A stretch of DNA of 64,000 bases from Nothophaeocryptopus gaeumannii (Eukaryota > Ascomycota > Dothideomycetes > Mycosphaerellales > Mycosphaerellaceae), in contig JASISA010000027.1 of NCBI GenBank assembly GCA_031771865.1, positions 2,294,001-2,358,000 on the forward strand. The letters run 5' to 3'. Made by a program: the position numbers and the translations under genes. This document shows, piece by piece, positions 10,785 to 20,569 of this stretch. The notes under the pieces are model-generated. The model saw only the letters and a program-made list of their open reading frames with translations, searched no databases and had not been told where the DNA came from. Each line of letters begins with the position of its first letter. Position 1 is the stretch's first letter.

Positions 10785-11496
10785 TTCGAGGCTCCAAATG
10801 TGATGAACGAGTGACGAGGAAGTGAAAGTGAAAGAGGGAGACGATGATGAGAGCTTAGATCACAGACTGTCACTGCTCACCTCTGGTCTTCTCTGTGCTC
10901 ATATGGCTTGCATATTGCAGCTTGTCGTGGTGCTTTGCCTGGAATTTGATTAGGCCTGCATCAAACCTAGGCTGGGACTGTGGCCGATCACGGGGCCAAA
11001 CTCTGTTTCTTCCGACCCGAGGTCACGATGATATCAAGAGCTCAGATAGCTCGAATTCGGTTCATGTCAAAACAACAACAGCAAACATCGCGCCGAGAAG
11101 GAATTGGAGACTCCACGCTGGCTTTTATTCCCGTTGGTATACGATGTCAACATTCAGGAACAGGTCTAGTCACAGACTACGGTTTCTTGCTCCAATCCGA
11201 CATCGCTGTGTTCGGTACAGAACTCCACGCTGCCGGCTGTAAGCGTATTCCCGGCTCTGGGCTTTGGGGTCTAGTTCTAGCTTTCGACGCGGTTGTCGGT
11301 AAACTGCTATAAGAAGCATTGGACCAGAAATGATTTCGTGTGCCAAAGCATGACAATTCTCTAAACAATCTTCTCTCTTTCCTTCCCGTCCTCCTTGTAC
11401 ACCCTCCTCTCCTCTCCCCTCCCCTCCCCATCCATCCCTTGTGTTACATGAGCTCAGCATAGAAGAGACAGCCATTGGACTTCTCCCGCTGTCGTC
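10785..11496. promoter_or_regulatory. Divergent promoter with pyrimidine-rich leader
   Basis: These 712 bases lie between the coiled-coil protein and the succinyl-CoA-ligase fusion gene. At 11384-11436 there is a nearly pure C/T tract (CTCC and CCCTC units), typical of the region just upstream of transcription starts in filamentous fungi. Short open frames here show no protein character. Confidence 0.5.
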
Positions 11497-13692
11497 ATGG
11501 CTTCCACCATTCGCAGCTCGCAGGCTTCCCTCCTCTCCCAAACAGCACGAGCAGTCCCCAGCACCAGCTCGAGAAGATGCTTCTCCATCACACCTTCCAG
11601 AGCAGGCTACGATGACACTGTACAAAATCTACGAATTGGCAAACACACGCGTGTCATCTATCAAGGATTCACAGGACGAGTAGCTACAGGCAACGCGAAA
11701 GACAGCTTGGCGTATGGCACCAATATTGTGGGAGGTGTGACACCTGGAAAGGAGGGAGAGCACATAGGGCTGCCTCTTCTGCCTGATCTGAAGAAGGCCA
11801 AGGAGCAGCTTAAGCCAGATGCTACTGCGGTATTTGTGGCTGCACAGCAGTGTGGAAAGGCTATTGAGGATGCGATAGAAGCTGAGATTCCGTTAATCGT
11901 GGCTGTTGCGGAGCACATTCCAGTTCACGACATCATGAGGGTAAGGAAATTCTCATGCAGTAGGTTGAGTTGGGACCGTTCTGACAGTCCTTAGATATCC
12001 AGCATCCTGAAGACTCAGTCAAAATCCCGATTAGTAGGCGCCAATGCTCCCGGTATCATCGCTCCCATTGGCTTCTGCCGAATCGGTTTCCAGCCTCTTC
12101 CTACTTTCGCCCCCGGTCACATTGGAATTGCTGCCAAGTCAGGAACACTCTCCTACGAAGCTGTTGCATCCATCACCCGCTCAGGACTTGGTCAGAGCTT
12201 AGTTATTGGAATGGGAGGTGATGTAATTGCTGGCACCAACCTTGTGGACTCATTGAAGGTCTTCGAGGCAGATCCAGAAACCGAGGGTATCGTCCTGATC
12301 GGTGAGGTCGGCGGCAAGGCAGAAGAGGATGCAGCACAATGGATCAAGGACTACCTCAAGCGCGAGAAGAACCCCAAGCCAATTGCCGCTCTAGTTGGCG
12401 GCAAGTGTGCTAGACCAAACACTGTCATGGGCCATGCAGGTGCTTGGGCAGCTCAGGGAGAGCACGATTCACGCCAGAAGTACAGCATCCTTCACGAGGC
12501 CGGTGCCACTATGGTGGACCATCCTGAGCACTTCGGTGGAGTCATGAAGACCCTCCTCACACAAGCAGGCAAAGATGTCAGCAAGATCCAACAGAACGTG
12601 CAAGCAAACCAGAAGCGCGGCTTCCACACGACCACCCTTCGCCGATCACCCGCCTCGCTCCGAGCTGGTCGACGACCTACAGCTTCAGCTCCAGTCATCC
12701 GCCCACGAACCTCAGAACAGCAGAACCGCGGCCTCTTCATCGCTCCAGAACTTACCCCAGTCCCACTATACCAATATCTCACCAAAATCCCCGGCCTCGC
12801 CCTTTCTCTTGACGAGCCTCCCAAAGACGCCTACTACATCGGTATCATCGTCGACCGAACCGAAAGATCACCATGCATAGCAGTCGCACCGACCGGCGAC
12901 AAGTCCCAAATCGGCGCTCGCGTGAAGCGCTTGCCCTACGACTACCGAGAAGGTCCCTCTAAGGAGACCATCAACCAGGCCATCGAGTACCTTCAAATGG
13001 ACTCTGCACCCAACAGTGCCAAGCAGCAAGTCACTCAGCTTATCAACCAACTGGCGACGATGTACAAACACAAGGAAGCCATCATCCTGTCCGGTGTGGT
13101 ATCAGTGGGCGGTTCGGGCAACTTGAAGCTTCACCAACCGAGTTTGACGCTCATGTTCGATGATGCTGCGTACCGAAGTGCGAAGAGACAAGAAAGTGTC
13201 CACCGACTTCGCCAGAAAGAGAACGAGGTGCCCGAAGAAGTGGAGGCAGAGAAGGACGGAATCGTATACGTCAAGCTCGATGACCCGAATGCCAAGATCG
13301 GTACACTCGTCAATGGAGCAGGCTTAGCAATGAACACCGTCGACGCTCTCCGCCTGCACGGCGGCTACGCTACCAACTTCCTCGACACCGGCGGAAAAGC
13401 AACATCCGAAACTGTCAAGAAGTCTTTCGAACTCATCCTTCAAGACCCGCGCGTGAAGGTCATCTTTGTCAACATCTTCGGTGGACTGACCGATGGTGGG
13501 ATGATTGCTAATGGTATACTTTTGGCTTTCAAAGAGGTGGATATGAAGAATGTTCCTGTTGTTGTGAGGATTCGAGGCACGAATGAGGCTGAAGGACAGA
13601 AGGTTGTTGCCGAGTCAGGATTGGGACTGGATGCTTTTGACAATTTTGAGGATGCTGCGAAGAGGGTTGTTGAGATTGCGAATGGCTCGTAA
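11497..13692 (+). CDS. Succinyl-CoA ligase alpha/beta-like fusion protein, mitochondrial
   Basis: Exons 11497-11940 and 11995-13692 (54 bp intron, phase 0) encode 713 residues. Residues 1-35 resemble a mitochondrial presequence (RRCFSITPSR). Residues 36-345 are a full alpha-type subunit with CoA-binding fold (YQGFTGRVATGNAK), GANAPGIIAP and the phosphohistidine loop MGHAGAW with His295. Residues 351-400 form a basic linker containing KRGFHTTTLRRS, which itself looks like a mitochondrial presequence. Residues 401-713 match the C-terminal two thirds of the beta subunit (VNGAGLAMNTVDALRLHGG, ANFLDTGGKAT, VNIFGGLTDGG). The first half of the ATP-grasp fold is missing, and the EINP magnesium-binding segment is replaced by IILSGV near 511. 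It probably acts on an acyl-CoA/acid pair, but nucleotide-dependent activity is uncertain. Confidence 0.88.
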
Positions 13693-13856
13693 ACCGACAT
13701 TTTGATGATGTACAGAGGGCAATTGTTTGGAAAGACAGGTCTGTTCAGGAACCCAGTCCAACCCCATCAGCTTCTTTCTGGATCTAGCTTAGCAAATGGT
13801 GTCTCGGGACCATATATGTAGAATTTCGAGTGATACGCACGTGGCCTACTTACAAT

Positions 13857-14325
13857 TTAAATCTTCTTCCGATCCCAATCATACCCACCAACAGTCTTCG
13901 TGAAAACCAAATATGGCTCCTTCCCCATCACCCCTTCCTTCTCACAACTCGCCATCAAAGCTTTGAAATTGTCTGTTTTGGTGTGCTTGTCCGCTCCGTC
14001 TTTCGATGTGTATCTGAAGATTCTCGATCAACACCAACACGCAGGGCTAGAAGAAGGTTCGAAGAGAGAGCTTACGTCTCAAACATATGCAAGGCAGGCT
14101 CACTGCTATCCAACTGCTCAGTCATGAGGTAGCGAGGCGTGTAATCTTCTTTGCTGTGGACGGCGGTTATGTGAATGTCCATGAGTTCCTTGAGTCTTTC
14201 CAATTTCCCGGGAGCCGGGTAGAGGATGGCGAAGATGTGCTACTGAAAGGTCAGCAACGAAGAAGAACTGGGATGTGAGGATGTAGATGTACGGTCTCTT
14301 CGGGATTCTTTTGGACGGACGACAT
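13857..14325 (-). CDS. Antibiotic biosynthesis monooxygenase (ABM)-domain protein
   Basis: This gene has no long single open frame and was found by splicing. Exons are 14325-14293, 14239-14076 and 14013-13857, giving 117 residues. Introns are 53 bp (GTACAT...GTAG with branch CTGAC) and 62 bp (GTAAGC...TTCAG); phases fit. The protein reads HIFAILYPAPGKLERLKEL, then YLMTEQLDSSEPALHMFETY, HTKTDNFKALM and EPYLVFTKTVGGYD. This is the pattern of a single ABM-type dimeric alpha-beta-barrel domain. Members are small cofactor-free monooxygenases or binding proteins; the substrate is unknown. It is convergent with the ligase fusion gene, 164 bp away. Confidence 0.85.
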
Positions 14326-15030
14326 ATTTGACTGACGATGGGTTGGTGGATTGATTGAATTGATTGAGAACGTTTTCAATTAAGTGCGAGGACGGGTTGA
14401 TTCTGAATGACCTAGGGGTAATGCGATTTTGTTTATGAGTGATGTCGGTAATGTTCGGTCAGAAGGATGTGGAGCTTCCAGCTCTGTAGCTGTATCGATG
14501 ATCTTGAACTCTAATCGCAAGACAACCAGAAACGATGAATGGGGTACATTGAAAAGACACGTTCCCGTAATTCTGTATTTCTCGTCAGAGATTTTGTCTT
14601 CCAAGACCTGTCCAGAGCGGATAGGAGCTTGATCGATGTACCTCCATTGCTATGTCGTAGCCAAAACCGTTCATGCTCGTGGCATATGCCTCCTTCTCAA
14701 GACTGATGTAATTTACGCATTTTTCAAAGCGTATTACCCTTACTCTAATACCTAGTATTCCACTTGAAGGATTGCCCAGATGGAATGAGGACAACCCGCA
14801 GTCTTGGCGTTCACATGTCAAATTCCCGAGTGAATGTGGATCAGCTTTTGGGGTCCGTTGTCCTCGAAGCACAACACCTACCAGATTTTGTATGAGGACA
14901 GAGAAAAATTCCTGCGAAATTACTATAAAAGCTACTCTGTCGACTTTTGTTCGATGCCACATCACTTCTTGCACGCCAGCTGCGAAATTCTGACTCCTTA
15001 CCTCCTCCCTTATACACATTCCACGTCAGC
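14326..15030. other. Intergenic region
   Basis: This 705-base divergent spacer between the ABM-domain gene and the 2EXR gene is relatively AT-rich around 14690-14770 and 14900-14940. Open frames on both strands (for example 14585-15019 minus) show no family features. No specific signal was recognised. Confidence 0.45.
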
Positions 15031-15741
15031 ATGTCAACCACATTCTTCCACCTCCCACGCGAGTTGCGCGACATGATTTATTCATGCGCCATCGATGACG
15101 AAGAGCTGCACCTCCAGCAAGATGGAAGAATCGTCAGCAAGTCCGCGATCACGAGAACCTCACATCAAGTCCGAAGCGAATACCTGGGAACTCTCCACAA
15201 GAAGCCTATTCACACAATCCACGCCACGTTGGGAGACGTCAATCCTGGATACATTCTCGATTTTCTCGATACTCTCTCGAGCCACACTGCGACCGGGTCA
15301 GATAGCGCATACCTCAATATCTCCTCAAATCGCATCTCAGCATCATCTCGGACCCTAATAGTGACCTTGGACCTCGATCGCGCATGCAGGGGACGCCCGT
15401 GGTGGCGGCCAGATTTCTTATGGACGCCGCAGCAGACGACTGAACTTGCGTTTGATCTTCTCGAGCTTACATATGCTCTGAAGAAGCGCAAGTTCGGAGA
15501 AAGGGGATTGAAAGGGCTAGAAGTGACTTATCGGATTCAGGGAGGCACGCAGGCTGTGCAAAAGTTGTTTGACCGAACTTGTAGGACAAGGCAGTGGTGT
15601 AGGAAGTTGGCGGAGATGGATCATGCTCTGCATGTCATTCATGACGAACTTCAAAGGCGTGCCCAGGATCCAAAGACCACAATCCGGACATCTCAGTGGG
15701 CTCGGATGTGCAATTCAAGATGGTTCGTTCGAGTAGGATAG
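15031..15741 (+). CDS. 2EXR/F-box-like domain protein
   Basis: An uninterrupted frame of 236 residues is taken from the ATG at 15031 because the conserved motif starts there: FFHLPRELRDMIYSCAI. An upstream start in the same frame at 14947 adds an unconserved leader. The motif, followed by a beta strand and SAITRTSHQVRSEY, is the hallmark of the 2EXR-type domain proteins that are greatly expanded in Dothideomycetes. Later strands (RTLIVTLDLDR, GLKGLEVTYRI) fit the same family. The molecular function is not established; the F-box resemblance suggests protein-protein interaction. A damaged relative lies 610 bp downstream. Confidence 0.75.
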   Translation: MSTTFFHLPRELRDMIYSCAIDDEELHLQQDGRIVSKSAITRTSHQVRSEYLGTLHKKPIHTIHATLGDVNPGYILDFLDTLSSHTATGSDSAYLNISSNRISASSRTLIVTLDLDRACRGRPWWRPDFLWTPQQTTELAFDLLELTYALKKRKFGERGLKGLEVTYRIQGGTQAVQKLFDRTCRTRQWCRKLAEMDHALHVIHDELQRRAQDPKTTIRTSQWARMCNSRWFVRVG

Positions 15742-16350
15742 GCAGAAGGAGTTGTGGATTCTTACGTTGGAACTTATGTACCACATTGCAAAGACAGCTC
15801 ACGTATTCGACAAGTGCTCTGTAACAGAGACTTGCAACAGATGCCTTTACAAAGAGTTTGCTGCAGCCGAGCTTGTAAGCACAGTCTCTAGCGGCCAAAG
15901 AGAGAGGCATCTTATACGAGTGATTCTCCGCGAATGTCACATCTCCAGTCCGCTGTCTCACCTTCTGCTCCTTCTCAACGACGACTCTACCCTCTCAGGT
16001 GTCATGTTCGCCACCGGTATGATTGGATGTGTCTGGATGCAAGGAGGGCGTTTCTGCGAGCTGACCGTCGAAAGTTGTTGTCAGGTTCCATCTCATCCAG
16101 GAGGTATTCGAGAGCGGCGAGGTCTTTGGTTTACGTTGCGGAATTGTAACCCAGGTGGCTTCGCATTCAGATCTGGGACTCGTAGCGAAGAGAGTAAAAA
16201 ATTTGTCTCGCGTCTTGCGTTCGTGAATTAGCGCGCCCATACGAGTTTGTATAAGGTCTTTCTCTTCTCCTCTTTTACCTCTAGGTCGCAGCAACCTAAG
16301 TCACAATTGTGACCGTCTAAGATAGTCGCCTATTCAGAGATCCCATCTCT
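15742..16350. other. Intergenic region between two related genes
   Basis: These 609 bases separate the intact 2EXR gene from its damaged relative. Open frames at 15752-16231 and 15934-16149 carry no recognisable motif. I see no transposon ends or tRNA. Confidence 0.45.
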
Positions 16351-16988
16351 ATGGCCATGAAGGCGAACCAGAAGGCTGTGCGGTTCCTCGACCTAGCCGC
16401 AGAGTTGCGAAACAACATCTATGAGGAAGTATCTGCGTCAGAAGGCGTGACGATCCAAAGGAAAGGTACCCGCGCAGTTCCAAAAAGCACATCTGCCCTC
16501 GCACGAACTTCGAGCCAGGTGCGTCGCGAGTACGTCTCAGTCTTCCGCATCGATGAAGTGCGCAGAGTCGTTGTCGAAGTGAACAAATCCAAATTTTGAC
16601 TGGATTGTGGGCGCGTTTGCCCATCTTTGACCCAAACAATGGACCAGGCTGTCGGAGGCAGAATCTATTCGTAGATTGGAGCAATAACGACCGTGGATGG
16701 AGTGTCAGTCGTTCTTATGGGGCTCTGATCATGGTCCACAAGTTCGACCGTTTCCTGCAGGTTCTTGCGAGCCGTTCTGGCAGCGCTGACCGCAGACTCA
16801 GAAACATGAAAATTGAGTACCGTCTCCGCATCCGCGAAGGTCGGTTTGGTTTGCTCAATATGCATTTGCAGCGAACTTGTGAGCAAATAAGAGAGCTTCT
16901 TGTACCAAGTTGGAGAAAGATGGAGTTGAAGAAGATGCGAGAGGTGGTTGCGAAAACACTGGCGAGGCAGAATGCTGTTTCTCGTTGA
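16351..16988 (+). pseudogene. Frameshifted 2EXR/F-box-like paralogue
   Basis: The start at 16351 gives VRFLDLAAELRNNIYEEV, the same motif as the gene upstream, then ALARTSSQVRREYVSVF. The frame ends at the TGA at 16597-16599. Homology continues in two other frames: NFDWIVGAFAHL from 16592, and FDPNN, NLFVDWSNND, then a helical C-terminus up to 16988. Two single-base indels, near 16591 in an A/T run and near 16617, would explain this. An intron from about 16579 to the CAG at about 16661 is the alternative, but it has a weak donor (GTGAAC) and would remove the conserved FDWIVGAF segment. I therefore favour a young pseudogene or a sequence error. Confidence 0.6.
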
Positions 16989-17254
16989 AACATTATCTCT
17001 TTGCAAGTTGTGAGAGCGGAAGGTGAGGATGGTAGGGCGTTGTTCGTTGTACGGCCAAGCTGATAGAATGTGACTTCGATAGGTAGATGGAGGCCGAAGT
17101 CCACTCTCTAAACACCTAGTCGCTGAGAGCAGTCTTGATAGCTCGGAAGTAAGCATGTACCAGATATTCCACGCACGAAGCCGGCCACAATCAGAATCTT
17201 CACGACACGTTCCGAGTCGGTTCCTCTTGAACGATCGCAGGGGACCCAGAAGCT

Positions 17255-18080
17255 ATGCAGCTCAGCAGCAATGTCCTGTCTGAACACGGCTTGCTTCGAA
17301 TAATCTGCGCCAATCTTTCGAGCGCAGACATCATTCATCTTGCGGCGACGTGCAAAGTCAGTGTTACGTAGCGTACGACCAATTATCGTCATTCTGACAG
17401 CATATAGGACCACTGGTCATACATCGCTCAGAGACCTGGCACCCGTAAGAAGCTCCTATCCTCTGCTCGATGTGATGGAAAGGGGATTTTGGCGCAGAGA
17501 GCAGTCTTCGGCCTCTGGGATGAAGTGCCGCTCATCTGTCATGGCATAGATGAGCAACCATGTTCGGACTGTGGTGCAGTCGTGTGCGATGTAAGCCAAT
17601 CGTTATTTAGCCAAAGCTGAGAACGCAACTAACCTATGGCAGGACTGTCGATTTCATATCCAATATAATCCAGATTGCTACGAGGATGATACTGCAAAGG
17701 ACTTTGAGCGCCAGTGGTGTGAGACGATCTTGCGATGGCTACCTGCCACCTGGCAGCTCTTCTGCTCAATCGAGGATCACAAGGTCAGCGAGGTGGTCGA
17801 TAGGCGTCTGCGGCTGGCGTGCGACGACTGTGACTCGATGCTGGATCCGCAAGACCCCAAAGACAAGTGCGAGTGTGGTGTATATGATCATTTTGTTGGC
17901 AGTCGCCGGCTGTACTTGCCTTGCCTGCTTGTAGAAGAACGCAAATCGGTGGAAGACGTATGGCGTTACGTGAAGGGCAGGTGCGATTGTGGGAAACAGT
18001 CGGGGACGCAAATCGATCTCTGTCGATGGTGTGGTCTGGTAGTAGACTCGACATTGAACGGGTGTCGCATGTTGAAGTAG
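17255..18080 (+). CDS. F-box-like protein with Cys-rich zinc-binding segments
   Basis: Exons 17255-17356, 17408-17590 and 17643-18080 encode 240 residues. Introns are 51 and 52 bp; the second has branch CTAAC and acceptor GGCAG, and all junctions are phase 0. The N-terminus LLRIICANLSSADIIHLAAT is a short F-box-like helix pair. It is followed by LLSSARCDGKGILAQRAVFG and paired cysteines (PCSDCGAVVCDDC, ACDDC, KCECG, RCDCG, LCRWCG), which suggest two or three zinc-binding knuckles. This layout recurs in F-box-like proteins of Dothideomycetes, as far as I recall. Substrate and function are unknown. Only the third exon forms a sizeable open frame. Confidence 0.75.
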
Positions 18081-18607
18081 ATGTAGGCACAAGGCAGGCA
18101 CAGAACCTCGAAGCGTCTGTGTTGTTATCAACATGAGGTAGTGCGCGGCGGGTGAGGGAGGAAGGCGCGACCGTGCGTGCGCCTGCAGCTTCGCCAACCT
18201 GGAATCCAGCTCTGGCAGTGTATGATCGGCCGTGATTGTGAGGTTTATTTGCCTCTTGCGAAAGCAGGGCTGCGATTTAATTCGGAGGGACGGTGTGACC
18301 TTGCCGTCCCTTTCACTGCGGATCCATAGTATTATGGACCAGCGCCCTCCTGCGATGAAGCATGCACCTCCAACTCCAGCATCGTCCGTCTTCGAGTGCT
18401 CAATCCCGTTGAAGCTGCTCGGACTGAGCATACACCAGCACCGCCTGTATGTCTCCGTGAGCGACCTTGTCTACGCAGCTGGTAAGGCGCTATACGTCGG
18501 CATCGATGGTTGCTCCACTCGGAGTGGGATCTCATGGCGATGCGAATGGCCAATGCCATCGCGTTGGCGCGCTGTGCTTGCATCTTCCTTCCTGCTCCAT
18601 AGTCCCT
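18081..18607. other. Convergent intergenic region
   Basis: This 527-base spacer lies between the F-box-like gene and prefoldin subunit 1. Frames at 18232-18624 (plus) and 17766-18431 (minus) are open but have no protein signature and overlap the real exons. Nothing else is seen. Confidence 0.5.
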
Positions 18608-19108
18608 TCATCCACCTCGCTTGAACAGAGCCTCCATATGCGACTGCGAGTTTTGGTAGGTAGTCTCCAAATAGTAGAGCTTCTTATTGAGCTTCTCAAT
18701 TTCATCCTTGATGTCCGTAGCTGCCTTCGCCTGACGCGTCTTAACATGCTCGGTGGAAGTGAGCACGAACCTGGCACCAGGTCACATGTGTTAGCCGAGG
18801 CTGGCTCCGGCTATACCAGATGTCATTGTGCGGGACTGCCTTACATCTTGCCGACTCCGTCATATACTGGCGTTTCCTTCGGAAGAGTATCGAGTTCGCT
18901 CGACGACAGCTGGAGCATTCGGTTCTCGCGATTCTTGGAGGCGATCTGGCCGCGGACGATTCCTAGCTGCTGCTGCGCAAAAGAGGCTTTGGCTTCTATC
19001 TCTTGCAAAAGCTGGTCGCACCTCATTAGTATCCGACCGGCAAGAGAAGGACAGGAAGAGCATGGACTGGACACATACCTGCTGCAGCTTCTCGTTGGGG
19101 ATGGCCAT
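18608..19108 (-). CDS. PFD1: Prefoldin subunit 1
   Basis: Three exons on the minus strand, 19108-19079, 19011-18845 and 18770-18608, give 119 residues, the usual family length. Introns are 67 and 74 bp; the phases (0 and 2) join MAIPNEKLQQ to LLQEIEAKASFAQQQLG, and GVGKM to FVLTSTEHV. The protein is two heptad-rich helices (residues 1-45 and 75-115) around a small beta hairpin (RMLQLSSSELDTL), as expected of a beta-type prefoldin. It is a subunit of the cytosolic hexamer that hands unfolded actin and tubulin to the CCT chaperonin. The divergent neighbour is alkaline ceramidase. Confidence 0.93.
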
Positions 19109-19463
19109 GTCGCCTTAGCAGTGTCGTTTAGTGTCTCTGGTTCCGCTTCGCTGAAGCGTGAAGTTGTCCATCCAAAGGCGACGTCCACGCCAAGCCGTAT
19201 CTGACAAGGGTCCACGTGAAACCTGGCAGGCTGTGGCTGTGACGTGCGTGTATTGATGGTTACTTGAATTGCTGACCTGCAGTTTGTCGCGGCACTCACG
19301 GAACACGGTAAGGTCAAGATACTCCGAGAGCTGTTTGCCAGGCGCAATCTTTCTGGCTCACAGGATTATCGACGCCTTCGCGAAAGGGACACTCTCGCTC
19401 GGCAATCCGAACACTTGCAACACCCCAACACCCGCACATCCCATCCACCGTTAGTTACTTGGC
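19109..19463. promoter_or_regulatory. Divergent promoter PFD1/alkaline ceramidase
   Basis: These 355 bases lie between the two start codons. An E-box CACGTG is present at 19214-19219, and a TGACGTG element follows at about 19239-19245. Which gene they serve cannot be told from sequence. Confidence 0.5.
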
Positions 19464-20569
19464 ATGCCATCCTGGCTCCCCTCGATACCGTATCCTGCGC
19501 CCAGGGACGATGGCTATTGGGCCCCGATAACATCAACTCTCGACTGGTGCGAAGAGGTACACGCGACGCGACGTTCAGGTAGCTTCAACAAGTCGGCTAA
19601 GATGCATTGCAGAATTACTATGCGACCCAGTACTCCGCCGAGATCATCAATACCCTGACCAATCTTTTGTTCATTTACCTGGCCTTCAAGGGCATGATCA
19701 ACTGCCTCCAGCATGGCCATGACCGGATCTTCTTCATCACGTTTGCAGGCTATCTCCTGGTGGGGTCTGGCAGCTTTGCCTTCCATTCGACCCTGAAGTA
19801 TCCGATGCAGTTGGTTGACGAACTGTCCATGATCTACACCACATGTCTGATGTTTTGGGCAACCTTTGAGCATAAGAGGCCAGTCGCCTGGAAGGTATTC
19901 CTCGGATTCGCAGTTGCGGGTCTCGCCATCTGGATCACGCTCTACTACCACTACCTCCAGGACCCCACTTTCCACCAGAACGCGTACGCGATCCTGACTG
20001 CGATTGTGCTTATACGATCGATGTATATCATGGAACGAGAGATACGACCATACTATCGCGGAAGGCACCAGGAGCATGAAAGACTGCTGAAGGACAAGTC
20101 GGTCTCGGCGGCAGTAAGAGCAGACGAGCAGAGCAAGGACGACAGAGATCGATGGATACTGAAACAGATGTGGACAATGATTGTACTTGGGCTGACAGCC
20201 TTCTTGGGCGGATTTGCAATCTGGAACTTGGATAATGTCTACTGTTCAAAGCTGCGAGCTTGGAGACACGAGCTGGGTCTTCCCTGGGGCATACTGCTCG
20301 AAGGCCACGGGTGGTGGCATCTCGGAACGGGCATGGGAGCATACTTCTACATTGGTAAGTCGGCCGAATGAGGAGGATTGGGAGAGCTTCGAGCTTCGAG
20401 CTTCGTTCGCTGACGGCAACCTGCAGTCTGGGGCATCTGGCTTCGACACTGCCTCAATGGCCGCGCCGAAGAGTTCGAACTGGTGTGGCCGAGCATCTTG
20501 ACATCGATCCCGCAAATCGTTCGCCGACATCATCCAGCACAGAACGGGACTCTGAAGAAGAGCGACTGA
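19464..20569 (+). CDS. Alkaline ceramidase
   Basis: Exons 19464-19556, 19613-20354 and 20427-20569 encode 325 residues; introns are 56 and 72 bp. The family start GYWAPITSTLDWCEE-NYYATQY is restored by the first splice, and YFYI-V-WGIWLRHCLNG by the second. Conserved metal-site motifs are visible: FAFHSTLKYPMQLVDELSM and EGHGWWHLGTG. Seven hydrophobic segments make it an ER/Golgi multipass enzyme. It hydrolyses ceramide (in yeast Ypc1/Ydc1, phytoceramide or dihydroceramide) to a sphingoid base and fatty acid. The short polar C-terminus follows the last helix. Confidence 0.95.

Noticed and set aside
14585..15019. 144-codon minus-strand frame
   Set aside because: It lies in the leader region of the 2EXR gene and has no protein features.
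17766..18431. 221-codon minus-strand frame
   Set aside because: It overlaps the third exon of the F-box-like Cys-rich gene on the other strand, which has matching introns and ordered cysteine motifs.
18467..19204. 245-codon plus-strand frame
   Set aside because: It runs antisense through all three exons of prefoldin subunit 1, whose minus-strand model is unambiguous.
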